Source of the DNA: a virus
Virus record (IMG/VR): IMGVR_UViG_3300006736_000093
Coordinates: 1-23,653 of that record
DNA: 23,653 nucleotides
Reading direction: 5' to 3' (one strand)
This document shows positions 21,900 to 23,653 of this stretch, one piece after another; position 1 is the stretch's first letter; each line of letters begins with the position of its first letter. Position numbers and translations under genes: made by a program. The notes under the pieces are model-generated. The model was not told the origin of the DNA, ran no database searches, and was given only the letters and a program-made list of their open reading frames with translations.

Positions 21900-23653
21900 T
21901 ATGATACCCCCCACTTCATTTCTTTATCAGCTTTCGCATCATAACCCTCAATAAAGCCTCTCAGCATATTGCCTTCTACATGAATTATAACTGGGCGTTT
22001 GTTCGATGTCGTCGCCGCTGTGGTTGTCGCATCAGACAATCCTGTAACTGCTTGCAATAAATCACCCATTCCAGTAAAGGCGCCTGCACCAGCGGATGCG
22101 GCGGAGTATTCATTAGCAGCTTGAACTATCTGCCGAACCCTTTCCACGTGTGAGGACTCAATCTTTGTTGAAGTTGCTAGCAACTTATGTACGCCTCCTG
22201 GTGCTCCGTCTTCGCCGGCCGCGCCAGCTCCGCCTGAAGCCATCTCTACGTCGGCCATTCCCTTGCCTGCTTCATAACTGACATCTCCCACTATCTTTAA
22301 TTTCGGCGCAGCTGCATTAGCTTGCTCAGCTATGCTACTAAGAGCTTTTGGCATCTTATCGCCAATAACATCCATGAGAGTGGAGCCAACAGAGGTGTCT
22401 TTAAATTTGCCTATAATAGAACCTACTACGTCCGCGACAAATGAAAGGGGAGATATAATAGCTAACGCTGCAGATTTAACTGCATTTAAGGCCGCTGGAA
22501 ATGTTTTTCCAATTACATCCATGAAAGTAGATCCAACATCATCTCTAGTGAACTGCTCTATAAGCTTCATTAACACATATACAAGGCCGCCGACAGCTAA
22601 AATTATTCCACCGGTGGCAATATTAAAACCAATAAAACTAGTTGTCAGCGCGCCGGTAGCGGCGGTGGCGACACCTGTTGCGCCAGCTTGGGCTCCCATA
22701 GCTACGGCAGTGCCGGCGGCGCCGTGTGCAGTTTTAGCTTGAAGTGCATTCAAGATTCCCAGCTGTACATTCTGCGAAGCTGTTGCCGTCTGCCAAGCGC
22801 CAAATGCAAGAACTAATTTCACACCTATAGCTAACGACAAAATTGCCATCCCAACCCATGGTTCAGCAGCCAAGAAATCAATAACCGCTCGAAAAGCTTC
22901 TATAAGAGGCGACATACTCACAGCAAGACTAATAACAGCATTTTGTAAGTTTTCAAACATGGTAGTGGCCTTCTTTGCCATCTCTGCCATATCTTCCTGT
23001 GCTTTTTTGTTTGCTTCCGCCTTCTCTTGAGCAGCATCGAAGCCGCCTAAAGACTGTCCGAAGAAAGCAGCTGCTTCACTCATATTAGAAATACCCACCG
23101 AAGCAGCCAGAGACTTCTGTTCATATCTACTAAGCTGATCAAACTGAATTCCAGCGTTCGCAACAGATTCTAGAACTGCTCTGTTTCTTTCGGACTCCGT
23201 TTTATATACCATGTCAAGACTATTCAGGTATGGTCCGCCCAAAATACCATTTAATCGACCCACTGCATCCGCTGCGCTGGCAAACGTATCAAACTGCGCG
23301 GCGAGGCCCAATAAACTGCCCATGGACAATCCTGTCGCAGCTGCTTGAGCTTCCAACGCCTTGAACTCGTCTGTCATTTTGTCGCCATAAACAGCAATTA
23401 CACTTGAGGCCGCTTTAAAGTCTTGCATACCTTTTGTGACTGAAATATTCAGCCCTTGAAAATAGCCGGTCAAATCCGCGATTGTGTCTTCGGCCTGCTC
23501 GCCAGTTTGCCCCATGACTATGTTCAACGTGTTCATAATCTCGGTGGTATCAGCAACCGAAACGCCCGCCTGTGCCATTGTAGCTGTAAACTCTACCATG
23601 CTTTCTCGAGCGCTAGCGGACGCGGTTCTGAACATAACTGTATTATTAAGTAA
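21899..23653 (-). CDS. tail tape measure protein (partial, 5' end beyond the window)
   Basis: The frame is open to the right edge with no stop upstream of the first ATG at 23635, so the gene continues outside the window. At least 584 codons are present. The sequence is rich in Ala, Gly, Met and Ser, with helical repeats near the start of the visible part (SARESMVEFTATMAQAGVSV) as in TP901-like tape measure proteins, and three or so hydrophobic segments in the middle (for example AILSLAIGVKLVLAFGAW and ATGGIILAVGGLVYVLM). Such segments are typical of tape measures that set tail length and help DNA entry. A repeat of VGST-(F/L)-MDVIG occurs twice. It is coupled by TAATG to the next gene. Confidence 0.9.
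   Translation of the reverse strand, partial: LLNNTVMFRTASASARESMVEFTATMAQAGVSVADTTEIMNTLNIVMGQTGEQAEDTIADLTGYFQGLNISVTKGMQDFKAASSVIAVYGDKMTDEFKALEAQAAATGLSMGSLLGLAAQFDTFASAADAVGRLNGILGGPYLNSLDMVYKTESERNRAVLESVANAGIQFDQLSRYEQKSLAASVGISNMSEAAAFFGQSLGGFDAAQEKAEANKKAQEDMAEMAKKATTMFENLQNAVISLAVSMSPLIEAFRAVIDFLAAEPWVGMAILSLAIGVKLVLAFGAWQTATASQNVQLGILNALQAKTAHGAAGTAVAMGAQAGATGVATAATGALTTSFIGFNIATGGIILAVGGLVYVLMKLIEQFTRDDVGSTFMDVIGKTFPAALNAVKSAALAIISPLSFVADVVGSIIGKFKDTSVGSTLMDVIGDKMPKALSSIAEQANAAAPKLKIVGDVSYEAGKGMADVEMASGGAGAAGEDGAPGGVHKLLATSTKIESSHVERVRQIVQAANEYSAASAGAGAFTGMGDLLQAVTGLSDATTTAATTSNKRPVIIHVEGNMLRGFIEGYDAKADKEMKWGVS
22361..22537 (-). repeat. imperfect direct repeat inside the tape measure gene
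   Basis: Bases 22361-22390 and 22508-22537 match at 25 of 30 positions and encode VGSTLMDVIG and VGSTFMDVIG. The units are 147 bp apart, 49 codons, so the duplication is in frame and spans a hydrophobic segment. Confidence 0.75.

Noticed and set aside
1-23653. CRISPR array, integrase, transposase or attachment site
   Set aside because: I saw no regularly spaced repeats, no recombinase motifs and no duplicated att-like sequence; the tRNA is intact and has no adjacent integrase.

Overview
The window is part of a tailed bacteriophage genome (Caudoviricetes), most likely a contractile-tailed phage of a Gram-negative, probably aquatic host. Every gene I can support lies on the minus strand, packed with 1 to 32 bp overlaps or very short gaps. 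The call rests on a tape-measure protein, a LysM/gp53-like baseplate protein and a hub-like protein next to a T4-style replication set: gp32-like SSB, UvsX/RecA-like recombinase, gp41-like helicase and RNase H/FEN exonuclease. The DNA polymerase, however, is a short family A enzyme and the ribonucleotide reductase is class II (B12-dependent), so this is not a T4 relative in the narrow sense. The sequence is AT-rich by eye, and there is one phage tRNA.

Layout in transcription order, from high to low coordinates. (1) 23653-16206 holds late structural genes: tape measure (5' end outside the window), a 270-aa tail/baseplate protein, a LysM/gp53-like wedge protein, a 994-aa hub-like protein and a 509-aa protein of unknown role. 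(2) 16193-14155 holds the short family A polymerase, coupled by TAATG to a divergent FtsZ/tubulin-like protein. (3) 14071-9603 holds SSB, an FKBP/SlyD-like prolyl isomerase, UvsX/RecA, a small exported lipoprotein-like protein, a dCMP-deaminase-like enzyme, a 98-aa unknown and the FEN exonuclease. (4) 9560-7223 is a two-gene cassette: a DUF262-like/HNH nuclease and a beta-class DNA methyltransferase. (5) 7208-3149 holds a tiny ORF, tRNA-Ile(UAU), helicase and ribonucleotide reductase. (6) 3106 to the window edge holds a 75-aa protein, GroES-like co-chaperonin, SLT transglycosylase, two conserved-looking unknowns (one nucleotidyltransferase-like) and two small paralogues.

Blocks 2 to 6 each begin with a host-type sigma70 promoter with a perfect TTGACA -35 and exactly 17 bp to the -10. 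All five sit in or at the 3' end of the preceding gene, and in two cases the TGA stop of that gene is inside the -35. This divides the early/middle region into five independently started units, while no such promoter was found in the structural block.

The genes fit one programme. RNR and dCMP deaminase supply nucleotides. Helicase, polymerase, SSB, FEN and UvsX replicate and recombine DNA. GroES-like and FKBP proteins help folding. The methyltransferase/DUF262-HNH pair looks like an accessory modification/nuclease module. The most unusual items are the degenerate tubulin-like protein, the DUF262-HNH plus methyltransferase cassette, the zinc-less gp32 with a hairpin at its predicted mRNA 5' end, and the short polymerase with an altered motif C.
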